This document shows, piece after piece, positions 46,508 through 57,620 of a stretch of DNA of 64,000 bases; position 1 is the stretch's first letter, and every line of letters begins with the position of its first letter. The position numbers and the translations under genes were made by a program. This DNA is from Papio anubis. Lineage: Eukaryota > Chordata > Mammalia > Primates > Cercopithecidae. Location of the stretch: the NCBI RefSeq assembly GCF_008728515.1, contig NC_044977.1, positions 191,259,987 through 191,323,986 of the forward strand, in the 5' to 3' direction. The notes below the pieces were generated by a model that was given only the letters and a program-made list of their open reading frames with translations, was not told where the DNA came from and made no database searches.

Positions 46508-46824
46508 CTTTTTTTTCCTCCCCCCGAGACGGAGTCTCACTCTGCCACCCAGGCTGGAGTGCAGTGGCGCGATCTCGGCTCACTGCAAGCTCTGCCTCCC
46601 GGGTTCATGCCATTCTCCTGCCTCAGCCTACTCCCAAGTAGCTGGGACTACAGGTGCGAGTCACCATGCCTAATTTTTTTTTTTTTTTTTTTTTTTTATT
46701 TTTTGTAGAGATGGGGTTTCACTATGTTTGTTTGCCAGGATGGTCTCGATCTCCTAACCTCATGATCCACCCGCCTCGGCCTCCCAAAGTGCTGAGATTA
46801 CAGGCGTGAGCCACCGCGCCCGGC
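46508..46824 (-). mobile_element. AluY-like in antisense L1
   Basis: Perfect target duplication ctctatgtttaac (46495-46507 and 46825-46837). Linker expanded to about 22 T. Confidence 0.94.
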
Positions 46825-48121
46825 CTCTATGTTTAACTTCTTATCTTAGGAGCCACCAAACTCTTCCAAAGTGGCTCACCATTTTACATTCCCACTGGCA
46901 ATGTGTAAGGTTTCTAACAGCTCCACATTCTTCCCAACACTGGTTATTATCTGTCTTTTCCAGTATAGCCATCCTAGTGGGTATGAAGTGGTATCTCATC
47001 ATGGTTTCATTTGTATTTATATGCATTGCTGGTTAATGATATTAAGCATATTTTCATGTGCTTATTGACCATCTGGGCATGTTCTTTGAAGAAATACTTA
47101 CTCAAATCCTTTGCCCATTCTTTAATTGGATTATTTGCCCTTCGAGTTGCAGAGCTTTATATTCTCTAATACAAATCCCTTAACAGGTATAATTTGCAAA
47201 TATTTTCTCCCATTTTGTGCATGACTTTTAACATTCTTACTGTGTCCTTTTAAGCATGGAAGTTTTTAATTTAATGAAATCCAATTTATCAATCTTTTCT
47301 TGGGTTGCTTGTACTTCAGATTTCATATCTAAGAAACCACTGCCTAATTCAAGGTCACAAAGATTTAATTCTAAGTTTTCTCCTAAGAGCTTTATAGTTT
47401 TAGGTCTTCCATGTAGGCCTGTGATCCATTTTGAGTTAATTTTTGCCTATGGCATAAGATAGGGCTCCAGCTTCATACTTTTATGTGTAGATATTCAGTT
47501 GTCTTTGCACCATTTGTTGAAAAGACTGTTCTTTCACACATTGAATTGTCTGGGTACCTCTGTTAAAACTGGCTCACCATAAATGTAAGGATTTGTTTCT
47601 AGACTCTCAATTCTATTTCACTGATCTGTATGTCTATCCTTATGCCAGTACCACACGGTCTTCATTACAATCACTTTGTAGTAACTTTTGAAATTGGAAA
47701 CTGAATCCTCCAACTTTGTTCTTTTTCAAGATTGTTTTGGCTGTTCTGGGTTACTTATACTTCCACATGAATTTTAGGATCAGCTTGACAATTTCTTCAA
47801 AGAAACCAGTTGGAATTTTAATAGATTGTGGTTAGTTTGAATATCAATTGGGGGAGTATTGCCATCTTAACAATATTCAGCCTTCTGATCCATGAACATG
47901 GGATGTATTTCCATTTACTCAGGTCTTTAAGGTCTTTCGCTGGTGTTTTCAGTGTACTGTCTTCTAAGTACTTTCCTCTTTTTGATGCTACTGTAGACAG
48001 ATTGGTTTTCTTTGCTAGTATACAGAAATACAAATAGTTTTTGTACATTGACCTTATACACTACATCCTAGATGAACTTACTAGTTATAACTGATCCTTG
48101 TGGATTCCTCAGCATTTTCTA

Positions 48122-48468
48122 TATACCTTCATCCCTTGGTATCCAAAGGACATTGGTTCCAGGACTCCCCCTGCCCACCCCCTGCACTACCCACTAACAC
48201 CAAAATCCACAGATGCTCAAGTCTGTGTATAAAATGGCATTGTATTTGCAAATAACCTTCATATATGGTCTTACATACTTTAAATCGTCTCTAGATTATT
48301 TCTAATACCTAATGCAATGTAAATGTTATATGTAAATAATTGTTATACTATTTATTTGTACTTTAATTGTTATAGTTATTTCTTATTGTTTTTTCCCAAA
48401 ATATTTTCAATCCATGATTGACTGACTCACAAAAGTGGAACCCATAGATACAAAGGCTGATTGTATAA
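48122..48468 (+). mobile_element. Tigger-type MITE in antisense L1
   Basis: 'ccttggtatccaaaggacattggttccagga', 'caaaatccacagatgctcaagtc', 'ataaaatggcattgtatttgca', 'aatgcaatgtaaatg' and the inverted end 'acccatagatacaaaggctgattgta', with TA at both sides. Confidence 0.82.
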
Positions 48469-49020
48469 GACATATTATCTAAAAATATAGTTTTACTATT
48501 TCTTTTCCTATATGGATGCCTTTAATTTGTCTTTCCAGCCTAACTGCTCTGGCTCTATCCTCTCCAACATTGTTGAACAGAAGGGGTGACAGGCTTCTTG
48601 CTCCTTATGTTAGGGGAAAGCTTTTTAGTCTTTCACCACTAAATATGATGTTAGCTGAGGGTGTTTTAAAGATGGCCGTTATCAAATTAGGATCAAGTTA
48701 GGAAATTTTCTATTCTTCGTTTTTTGAATAGTTTTATCATGAGAGTGGATTTTGTCAAATGCTTTTTCTGCATCTATTGAGATGACTGTGTTGTTTTAAA
48801 TCTTTACCCTATTATTATAGTATATTGCATTAATTGATTTTTGTATATTAAATCAACTTTGCATGCCTGGGATAAATATGACTTGGTCATGGTATACAAT
48901 CCTTTTTATATGGTGCTATATTCAGTTTGCTAGTACTTTTGTCAAAGATTTTTATATCTGCATTCATAAGGAATACTGGTCTATAGGGTTTGTTTGTTTG
49001 CTTTGTTTTTGGTGGATTTG

Positions 49021-49304
49021 TTTCATTTTTGTTTTGAGATGAGGTCTCTGTCACACAGGCTGAGTGCAGTGGCACGATCACAGCTCACCACAGCCTCAAC
49101 TACCCAGGCTCAAGTGGTCCTCAGCCTCCTGAGGAGCTGGGACTATAGGCATGCACCATCACACACAATTAATTTTTAATTTTTTTATAGAAACAAGGTC
49201 TCACTATGTTGCCCAGACTGGTCTCGAACTCCTGGATGCAAGCAATCCTCCCACCGTGGCCTCCCAAAGTACTGGCATTACAGGCATGAGCCGCCACGCG
49301 TGGC
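49021..49304 (-). mobile_element. AluJ-like in L1
   Basis: Diverged antisense dimer. Confidence 0.85.
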
Positions 49305-49310
49305 CTGGTT

Positions 49311-49627
49311 TTGTTTTTTTCTTTTTTGAGACAGGATCTTGCTCTGTCACCCAGGCTGTAGTGCGGTGGTGCAAATATAGCTCACTGTAGCCTTGACATT
49401 CTGGGCTCAAGCAAACCTCCCATCTTAGCCTCTCAAGTAGCTGGGATCACGGGCACATGCTATCACACTCAGCTAATTTTATTATTTATTTATTTATTAT
49501 TGTTATTATTATTTTGGTAGAGACAAGGTCTCCCTACTATGTTGCCCAGACTGAACCCCTGGGCTCAGGCAATCCTCGCGGCCTCCCGAAGTGCTGGGAA
49601 TACAGGCATAAGCCACTGTGCCCAGCT
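49311..49627 (-). mobile_element. AluJ-like in L1
   Basis: Diverged antisense dimer with a TTATT-rich linker at 49470-49515. Confidence 0.85.
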
Positions 49628-50277
49628 GGTCGGTAGGGTTTTTTGTGATATATCACCTGGCTTTGGTAGCGGGGTAACAATGCACTAATGATGAGGAATG
49701 TGGATGCCTTGGAAAGTGATGTCTCCTCTTCTATTTCTTAAAGGAGTGTGAAGGAATGTCATTAGTGCATCTTTAAACACTTGGTAGAACTCACCAGTGA
49801 AGTCATCTTGGCTTGGACTTCTCTTTTTGGGAAACTTTCTGAATATCAATTCAATCTCTATTTTTTATAGTTCTGTTCAGACCTTCTATTTCTTGAGTCG
49901 GTTTCAGCAGTTTGTGTCTTTCTTGAAATATATTCATTTCTGCTAAGTTACTGTCATACAATTATCTGTAGTATTTCCTCATAATCCTTTTTATTTCTTC
50001 AAATGAGTAGAGAAGTGCCCTCTTTCACTGCTGAATGTAGTAATCTGAATCACTGCTCTTTTTGTCTTGGTCACTCTAAGGATTTGTCAATTTTGCTAGG
50101 CTTTTCAAAGAACCAACTTTTGGTTTCAATTATTTTTCTCGATTTTTCTCTTCTCTGTTTTCTCTTATTTCTGCTCTACCTTTTTTAGTTTCTTCCCTTT
50201 TGCTGCTTTGAGATTTGCTTACTCTTCTTTTTCTAGTTTGTTGGGGTAAAGATTAGGTTACTATTTTGAGATCTCTC

Positions 50278-50570
50278 TTTTTTTTTTTTTTTTAGACAGA
50301 GTCTCACTCTGTTGCCCAGGCTGAAGTGGGTGGCGCACTCTTTGCTTACTGCAACCTCTGCCTCCCCGGTTCAAGTGATTCTCCCGCCTCAACCTCCCGA
50401 GTAGCTGGGAATAGAGGTGTGCACCACCATGCCGATAATTTTTGTATTTGTAGTAGAGATGGGGTTTCACCATGTTGGTCAGGCTGGTCTCGATCTCCTG
50501 ACCTCGTGATCCGCCTGCCTCGGCCTCCTAAAGTGCTGGGATTACAGCCATGAGCCATCGCACCCAGCCT
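50278..50570 (-). mobile_element. AluS-like in L1
   Basis: Full antisense, T17 head. Confidence 0.9.
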
Positions 50571-51230
50571 CTTTTTTTCATTTTTTTAATATTGGCGTTT
50601 GGAGGTATAAATTTCTCTGTAAGCAGTGCTTGAGCTGTACCCCATAAGTTTGGCACGTTCTATTTTTGTTTTCATTCATCTGAAAGCATTTCTTCATTTT
50701 GCTCGTGACTTATTTGATCCACTGTTTACTTAGAAGTGTATTGCTAATTTCTACATATTTGTGAATTTTTCAGATTTCCTTGCTATTGATTTCAAATTTT
50801 ATCCCCTTGTGGTCAGAAAACATTTTGTATGATTTCAATACTTTAAAATTTATTGAGGCTTGTTTAATGGCCTAACATCATAGTCTATGCTGAAGGAAAC
50901 TTCATGTAAACTCAAAAAGAATGTGAATTCTGCTGCTGCTGTATGAAGTGTCCTATAGATAACTATTAAGTCTTCTTGGTTTATAGTGCTGTTCACATTT
51001 TCTATTTCCTTATTAATCATCTGCCTAGTTGTTCCACTCATTATTGGAAGTATTTATATCTCAAACTATGATTGCTGAATTGTCTATTTCTGCCTGCAAT
51101 GCTGTCAGTTTTTGTTTCGTGTATTTTGGAGCTCAACTAAGCGAATATATATTTATAGTCATTATGTCTTTGTTATGGATTGACCCTTTTATTTATACAC
51201 ACACACACACACTGACACATACACTGTTTT

Positions 51231-51530
51231 CTTTTTTTTTTTTTGGAGACACAGTCTCACTGTCACCCAGGCTGGAGTGCAGTGGCACGATCTCAGTTCA
51301 CTGCAACCTCCACCTCTCCCAGGCTCAAGTGATCCTCCCACCTCAGCCTCCTGAGTAGCTGGGACCACAGACATGTGCCACCACGCACACCTAACTTTTT
51401 TTGTATTTTGGGTAGAGACAGGGTTTCATCATGTTGCCCAGGCTGGTCTCGAACTCCTGAGCTCAAGCCATCTGCCCACCTCAGCCTCCCAAAGTGCTGG
51501 GATTACAGAAGTGAGCCACCACGCCCAGCC
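51231..51530 (-). mobile_element. AluS/J-like in L1
   Basis: Full antisense, preceded by a short CA microsatellite (51198-51212). Confidence 0.9.
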
Positions 51531-51715
51531 CTCTTACTATACTTGTCTGTAGTAATTTTTGTCTTAAAGTCTATTTTCTCTGCTATTAGCACAGCCACTC
51601 CACCTCTCTTCTGGGCACTGTTTGCATGGTTTGTCTTCTACTTTCAAACTATTTATGTCTTTAAATCTAAAGTATGTCTCTTCCTAAATACCATATAGTT
51701 GAATCATCCCTGAAA

Positions 51716-52134
51716 TTTTACATAATAAAAGTTTTAAATAAGTAAGGCCAAAATACATAGAAAGACATACCCTCTTCTGAAATTGAAGAAAAAAGTACTG
51801 TAAAGACTAAATTTGTAAAACATGTAACAAGGGGAAATTTGTTCTCCCACACATCACAAAAGGGGTGTGCAATTCATTTTAAATTAATGAAGAATGAATT
51901 TTTTCAAAGGTGTTAGAACAAGTGGTTTTCACTAGGAAGAAAACAGATTATCTTCTACAATCAAAACTAAGACTCAGCTGCATTATATGAAACTTAAAAT
52001 CACTATAAAATGACAAAAAACTATAATGGGGTAGGGAAGACTTTTCTAGGCAATAAACAAAAGCCAGCTTTTAAATTTCTATATGATAAAAGATACCATA
52101 AACAATGCAAATTTAACTGACACAATTTCTTAAA
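51716..52134. other. Intronic sequence without recognisable feature
   Basis: AT-rich, no named repeat or exon. Confidence 0.45.
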
Positions 52135-52447
52135 TAATTTTTTTTAAAGAGACAGGGTCTTGCTCTGTTTTCCAGAGTGGAGTACAGTGGCATGATCATA
52201 GCTCACTGTAACCTCAAACTCCAGGGCGTCGCAATCCTACTGCCTCAACCTCCTGGGTAGCTGGGACTACAGGTGTGGGCCACCACATTCACCACATTTG
52301 GCTACTTTTTGTTGTTGTTCTAATTTTTGTAAAGACAGGGTCTCACTCTGTTGCCTAGGTTGACTTCAAACTCCTGGCCTTCAGTGATCCTCCCTCCTCA
52401 GCCTCCCAAACTGTTGAGATTATAGGCATAAGCTACCGCACCCAGCC
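52135..52447 (-). mobile_element. AluJ-like
   Basis: Diverged antisense dimer, linker with GTT repeats. Confidence 0.86.
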
Positions 52448-52619
52448 TAACAAATGAAATTGAAGCCTTTGGCTTAACATATGAAGTAAACGAGTGAATT
52501 CCCTTCCAGGTCCACCATGTGAAAGTCCACCATTAAGAAAGTCAATTACTAGCAAAAGAAGTAAAAAGTCAACTCATCTATCAAAATGTCCAGTTGCGGA
52601 TTTTTTAAAACATTTTTTA

Positions 52620-52908
52620 GGCTGGTCGAGGTGATTCACGCCTGTAATCCCAGCACTATGGGAGGCCAAGGCTGGCGGATCACAAGGTCAGGAGTTCAAG
52701 ACCAGCCTGGCCAACATGGTGAAACCCCATCTCTAGTAAAAAATTAGCCAGGCGTGGTGGCGGGCACCTGTAATCCCAGCTACTTGGGAGGCTGAGGCAG
52801 GAGAATCGCCTGAACCCGGCAGGTGGAGGTTGCAGTGAGCAGAGATCACACCACTGCACTCCAGCCTGGGCGACAGTGTGAGACTCGTCTCAAAAAAAAC
52901 AAAACAAA
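52620..52908 (+). mobile_element. AluS-like
   Basis: Both arms; linker shortened ('agtaaaaaattagcc'); tail ends in a CA microsatellite to 52922. Confidence 0.9.
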
Positions 52909-52965
52909 ACACACACACACACATTTTTAAAATGAGGATAAGTCCTACTTTACAAGCTTTTTTAA

Positions 52966-53093
52966 AAAAATTAAAATTAGAGACAAGGTCTCTATGTTGC
53001 CCAGGCTGGTCTCAAACTCCTGGGCTCAAGTGAGCCTTCCACCTTGGCCTCCCAAAGTGCTAGGATTACAAATGTAAGCCATTGCACCCCACC
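52966..53093 (-). mobile_element. Alu monomer
   Basis: Antisense single arm ending 'gcaccccacc'. Confidence 0.77.
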
Positions 53094-53101
53094 TACAAGA
53101 C

Positions 53102-53396
53102 TTTTTTTTTTTGAGACGGAGACTCACTCTGTCCCCCAGGCTGGAGTACAGTGACGCCATCTCGGCTCAATGCAACCTTCGCCTCCCAGGTTCAAGCAAT
53201 TCTCCTGCCTCAGCCTCCCGAGTAGCTGGGATTACAGGTGCCCGCCACTACACTCCGCTAATTTTTTGGTATTTTTTAGTAGAGATGGTTTTTCACTATG
53301 TTGGCCAGGCTGGTTTCGAACTCCTGACCTCAAGTGATCCACCCACCTCAGCCTCCCAAAGTGCTAGGATTACAGGTGTGAGCCACCACACGCAGT
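53102..53396 (-). mobile_element. AluS-like
   Basis: Full antisense copy, T11 head. Confidence 0.9.
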
Positions 53397-53660
53397 CAGG
53401 ATTTCTGTATTTTGGTTCACAATAAAATTACTTTATAATTCCATTCTATTGCTTCTGAGATTAAAAAACACACACACACATTTCCCCCTAGCCCTTGCCC
53501 ACTGTATTAACTGCCAGTTGCTAAAAGTTTATTCTAAAGATGGAAGGCAAAGGAAGGAGACAGGATTGGCACCAATCCAGACTTAATAGCAACACATAAC
53601 TGAGGTGTATTTAGTAGTCACATTTTATTCCAATGTCTTTCACCCATTAAAACCTTTCAC

Positions 53661-53790
53661 CTGGCTGGGCATGGTGACTCATACCTGTAATCCCAGCTAC
53701 TCAGGAGGCTGAGGCAGGGGAACCTGAGTCCAGGAGTTGGAGACCAGCCTGGATAACAAAGTAAGACTCACTCTGTCAAACAAAATTCAC
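53661..53790 (+). mobile_element. Alu-derived partial copy
   Basis: Left-arm start joined to right-arm 'atcccagctactcaggaggc'; then an A-rich run to 53826. Confidence 0.75.
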
Positions 53791-53970
53791 CCACAAACAC
53801 CTTTTTAAAAAAAAAAAAAAAAAAAAGTTATTCTAAGTTACTGAACAAGAATCATATCTGAAATAGAATCTAGAAATGAAAAACCTTCAGGATGGTATAT
53901 GATAGACATTGTTAAACGATAAAAATAAATTATCAGATAAAAACTAAAGCACACTAAGGCTAAGGCCAAT

Positions 53971-54292
53971 TTTTTTTTCTTTTCTTTTTTTTTTTTTTTT
54001 TTTTTGAGAGAGAGAGAGAGAGTCCAGCTCTGTCACCCAGGCTGGAGTGCAGAGGTGTGAACATAGCTCACTGCAGCCTTGACCTCCTGCCTCAACAAAT
54101 TCTTCTGCCTCACCTTCCCATGTAGCTGGAATCACAGGTGCACACCACCACGTCCAACTAATTGTTTTATTTTTGTAGAGACGGGGTCTCACTTTGTTGC
54201 CCAGGTTGGTCTCAAACTCCTGGCCTCAAGCGATCCTCTTGTCTCAGCCTCCCAAACTGCTGCGATTACAGGCATGAACCACTGTACCGGCC
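53971..54292 (-). mobile_element. AluJ-like
   Basis: Long T head, GA run at 54006-54020, both arms antisense. Confidence 0.88.
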
Positions 54293-54430
54293 ATAATGTT
54301 TTTATACTTGAACATTGCTCAGGACAAAAATCTCACATAATTCAGAAAGATTTTTATTTATTCAATTTATTTATTTTACGTTTTATTTCAAACAGATATT
54401 CACTTCCTAAATAAAACAGAACACGTTTTG

Positions 54431-54728
54431 GGTTTTTGTTTGTTTGTTTTGAGAGAGTCTCGTTCTCTTGCCCAGGCTGGAGTGCAGTGGCGCGACCTCA
54501 GCTCACTGAAGCCTCTGCCTCCCGGGTTCAAGCAGTTCTCATGCCTCATTCTCCCAAGTAGCTGGGATTACAGGTGCACACTTGTACCCGGCTAATATTT
54601 GTATTTTCAGTAGAGATGGGGTTTTACCATGTTGGCCAGGCTGGTGTCAAACTCCTGACCTTAAGTGATCGGCCGGCCTCGGCCTCCCAAAGTGCTGGAA
54701 TTACAGATGTGAGCCACAGTGTTCAGTC
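54431..54728 (-). mobile_element. AluS-like
   Basis: Full antisense, ends 'gccacagtgttcagtcc'. Confidence 0.88.
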
Positions 54729-56929
54729 CAAGAGTATGTTTAAATAAAAGAAATGCAGTATTTTTATAGAGGTTTTGTAAAGTTTTAAAGACCTACTACA
54801 TGCAACTACATACAATGTAGGGCCCAAACAAATTCAAACTTCAACATATTTTGGCCAAAATGCAAAATTTCCACTCAAAAAAAAAGTATACTTACGCACT
54901 TTACATTCCTGTAGATTTTTAGATGAACAAGGTTTTTAGATTTTAGATGAACAAGATTTTGACCTTTAAGCTGATTTTAAACTGGTATTTAAAAAACCAA
55001 AAAGGGAACCCAAAATTACACAACGAAATGTACCCTCCAATCCAAAACAAAAAAATATTCACTGGGATGTAAAAGTAACCATTGACTATTCAAATTACAA
55101 AAGACAATGTTGCAACTGCAACATCCTTCTCCCTGTTTCAACCAGTCCCCTTGTATTCTCCTCATTGATTTAACAGGAAAATGAATGTTTAAAGCTCCAA
55201 CAGTGGTGAAATTTTCATCAGCAAGATGCGCCTTTTGCATTAATTCTACAGCACCAAGGCAGTTATGTGCACACACTAGACTTAAAAGCCATAAGATTCA
55301 TTTATGAATAAAAATAGGTATTAGTTTAAAGACAGCACAATAGATCAGGAGACAAGTGCAGCTGCCTTACTATCAAAAAACAAGCCCAGGCCTCACAAGT
55401 TTCTTTATTTTGATACAAGTTTCACTATCACTCAACAGACACAATACTCTCAAAAGTAAAGCTCTTCTTATACATACAACATGTGAATGAAGACTTCTGA
55501 AATATTCTTTTCAAATGCTACACAAATCCTCATAGTAACAGGATTATGGAAAAAACATAAAAAATTAAGAATATGAATAATGAAACTTCTATTTCTTGGC
55601 AGTCTTCCCTCTACTGCAAATCTAATTTGTTCCCAAAATGTATATAAGATGTCGAATTTACTGAAATTTTGATATCTCTTCCCAATTTGCAGCTAACAAT
55701 AATTGGAATATGGGAAACAACTCTTGAAAACCTCTAATATTTTAATTAACATAGAATTTATGTTACAATCGAGCTTAATAAAAGTTCACTATAATATTCC
55801 CTACAACTTTAATCAGTATCTTGCCCTCTCATTTTATATTCAATGATTCCTTTATTTCAAAAACAAAGACATCACATGGTTTGTGACCAACCCCAGTAGC
55901 TAGAAGTATTTCCAAATCACTTCTCTCAACTTAAAAAAAAAAAATTAATGTGAAACAATGGGAGCTCAGAGCTACACCTTCTAAGAGAAAAATGCTGTGA
56001 TTATTTCACTTAAAAATAAATAGCTGAGTCATAGTAACAAAATTTCACAAAAAGCTTTCTAAGGTGCACTTTAAAAATTACTCCACTTGCCACACTGTTC
56101 TGGAAATCAACCTGCACGCCTGTCCTAGGCAATCTATTTGTGTCTCTTGAGTCCTTCAATTACGCAGAACATCAAAGTTTCAAAAACGAATCGCAACAAC
56201 AGCTATCAAAGGAAGTGGGTTTTGTTAAATAAGCAACAGCCCTAAGCTCCAATAAAATTAACACCCCAAAATCATCAAAGGGCAAAGGCAAAAAGCGTTC
56301 TTAAATCTTCTCTAAGTAGCAGTGCCTTAGTTTTACAATTCTTTTCGTTGCTTTTCACTGAAAGGAGAATAAGAAATTCAATTAACAGTGTTAAGGATGA
56401 GAACAGTTAGTTCCCAGGCAGAAGATGCAATTTACAATCCAGGTTTGGCCCAGACATCAGCGGGCACACACACGCCAATGTTCAGAGGAAGCTTTCAAGA
56501 AATGTCACTATCTAACGGAAGTCCTAAGGCCTTATATGTGTAAGGACTATGGCCAGTCCTGTAAAATGCAACCTAGAAAAACTCCATTGTCCAAAACAAC
56601 TGAGAGTTTCCTACCATACTCAAAACAGAAAGAACCTGTGTCCTGGACGGCCACTCACATGGAAAGAAGGGCAGCCCATGTGAGTCGTAGTGCCCCCCTG
56701 TCAGCTCTGTGACAGATCCACTGGGAGCATCCGACTGTGATTCGGGCCCTCCAAGGCAGAGGCTGCTGGAAGAGGAACACACAGGCAATCTTCACGGCCC
56801 TCCTACTTCCGTTCTCAAAACAGAAATGCACTTTTCTCCTAGTCCTCCGCCCTCAGCCCAGTACCCCTCGACAGCTGCGCCCCCTTCAACGAGCTTAAGT
56901 GGAAAGAAAAGCAGGTAGTCACCAACTAG
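54729..56929. other. Repeat-poor first-intron segment next to the promoter
   Basis: About 2.2 kb with no Alu and no L1 that I recognise, unlike the rest of the intron. A small internal duplication of 'ttagatgaacaag' lies at 54917-54956. An 86-codon minus-strand frame (55016-55276) and a 95-codon plus-strand frame (56425-56712) match no protein I know. Promoter-proximal intron often holds regulatory sequence; no specific element is identified. Confidence 0.5.
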
Positions 56930-57150
56930 GGTCCATGGACCGCGGTTGGTCACAGCGCTTCCCCCCGCGATTCCCCCACGCACCCACCGCCGGCGCCCTC
57001 CGGAGAGTCGCTCTGGCCGGGGGCACCGCGAAGCAGAAGCCGGCGTCCCAGTCCGCCCCCTACTCCCTCCTCCCCGGGGAAGTGGGGCAGAAAAGCGCAA
57101 AGAGGAACTAAGTGAACTGCAAGAGGATGCCCTGAAAGCTCCCTCAAAGA

Positions 57151-57262
57151 GGGGGTGGGGAGGGGGTGGAAACCAAGAAGGGGCGGAAGGAAGGGGGAAG
57201 GAAGAGCAGCCAGAGGAGGAAGGGGGCGAGAGCGAGCGCCCGAGAAGGGGACGAGACTTCGG
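57151..57262 (+). promoter_or_regulatory. G-rich, quadruplex-prone tract in the CpG island
   Basis: Plus-strand runs of 5, 4 and 5 G separated by single bases (57151-57167), followed by more GGGG and GGGGG runs. The G-rich strand is the template strand for ACAP2. Just inside intron 1, about 400 bp downstream of exon 1. Confidence 0.5.
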
Positions 57263-57567
57263 GAGCGCGGCTGCACCCCATTTGCCCCAGCGGGAGAGGG
57301 TGCGCCGGCCTTCGGGGCGCTCCGGCCCGGCAGAGGGCGAGGAAAGAAATGAGGAGGCGACGTCCCCGTCCCCGCCACTTCCTCGCCCCTCGGGAAGGCT
57401 CGGTGGGGACTGCAGTGCCCTCGCAGGCTGGAAGCGGCGGCAACGGCCGCTCGCCCCGTCGGAAAGCGCGGACGGCTGGGCCTCCTCCCGGTGCGCGGGC
57501 CCGGCTTTCACGCCCCCAGCGCCGGGAAGGCAGCTCCGCGGTGACGCCGGGCGGCCGTGCCGGTTAC

Positions 57568-57620
57568 CTGAAGCGGGGCGAGTCCTTCAGACACTCCTCG
57601 AAATCCACCGTCATCTTCAT
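57568..57620 (-). CDS. ACAP2: ACAP2 coding exon 1 (first 17 residues plus 2 nt)
   Basis: Reading the minus strand from 57620 gives MKMTVDFEECLKDSPRF plus two bases (AG), then CAG|GTAACC, a splice donor at 57567/57566. I recognise this as the start of ACAP2; the paralogue ACAP1 begins MTVKLDFEECLKDSPRF, so the MKMTVDF start separates them. Known for the family: ACAP2 is a protein of about 780 residues with BAR, PH, ArfGAP and ankyrin-repeat domains; it stimulates GTP hydrolysis on Arf6 at endosomal and plasma membranes and binds Rab35. This exon supplies only the short stretch before and into the BAR domain. The start is supported by an A at -3, CpG-island position, and the ORF running straight into a donor. 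A second in-frame ATG lies at codon 3. The donor has C, not G, at +5. The exon ends in phase 2. Identification is from memory of the protein, not a search. Confidence 0.92.

Larger units (their letters stand above)
45960..51715 (-). mobile_element. Long antisense L1 (3' UTR through ORF2), many insertions
   Basis: From the left: 3' UTR ('attgagatttaattcacaacataaattcacc'), then antisense ORF2 ('ctcatttcctattatt'-type blocks: 'atcctagtgggtatgaagtggtatctcat' 46970, 'gatctgtatgtctatccttatgccagtaccacac' 47625, 'gattgttttggctgttctgggt' 47731, 'tttttctgcatctattgagatgac' 48766, 'tctaaggatttgtcaattttgc' 50075, 'ttgtggtcagaaaacattttgtatg' 50807, 'gaattctgctgctgctgtatg' 50928, 'ctctgctattagcacagcc' 51569). 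About 4 kb of L1 once insertions are removed, full of stops. It is the largest repeat in the window. Confidence 0.88.
1..57567 (-). other. ACAP2: ACAP2 intron 1 (5' part; acceptor not in window)
   Basis: From the exon 1 donor at 57567 the minus strand runs to the left edge without a segment I can match to the next ACAP2 residues (RAALEEVEGDVAELELKLDK). I looked through the non-repeat islands by eye only. The intron is therefore inferred to exceed 57.5 kb. It is filled with Alu, L1, L2, MIR, LTR and DNA-transposon copies listed separately; minus-strand repeats are sense to the transcript, plus-strand ones antisense. Confidence 0.75.

Noticed and set aside
1..57567. A second ACAP2 exon in the window
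   Set aside because: I looked on the minus strand of non-repeat stretches for RAALEEVEGDVAELELKLDK and saw nothing similar; an alignment would settle it.
57568..57620. Assignment of the exon to ACAP1 instead of ACAP2
   Set aside because: ACAP1 begins MTVKLDFEECLKDSPRF; this exon reads MKMTVDFEECLKDSPRF, the ACAP2 form. ACAP3 also differs at the start.
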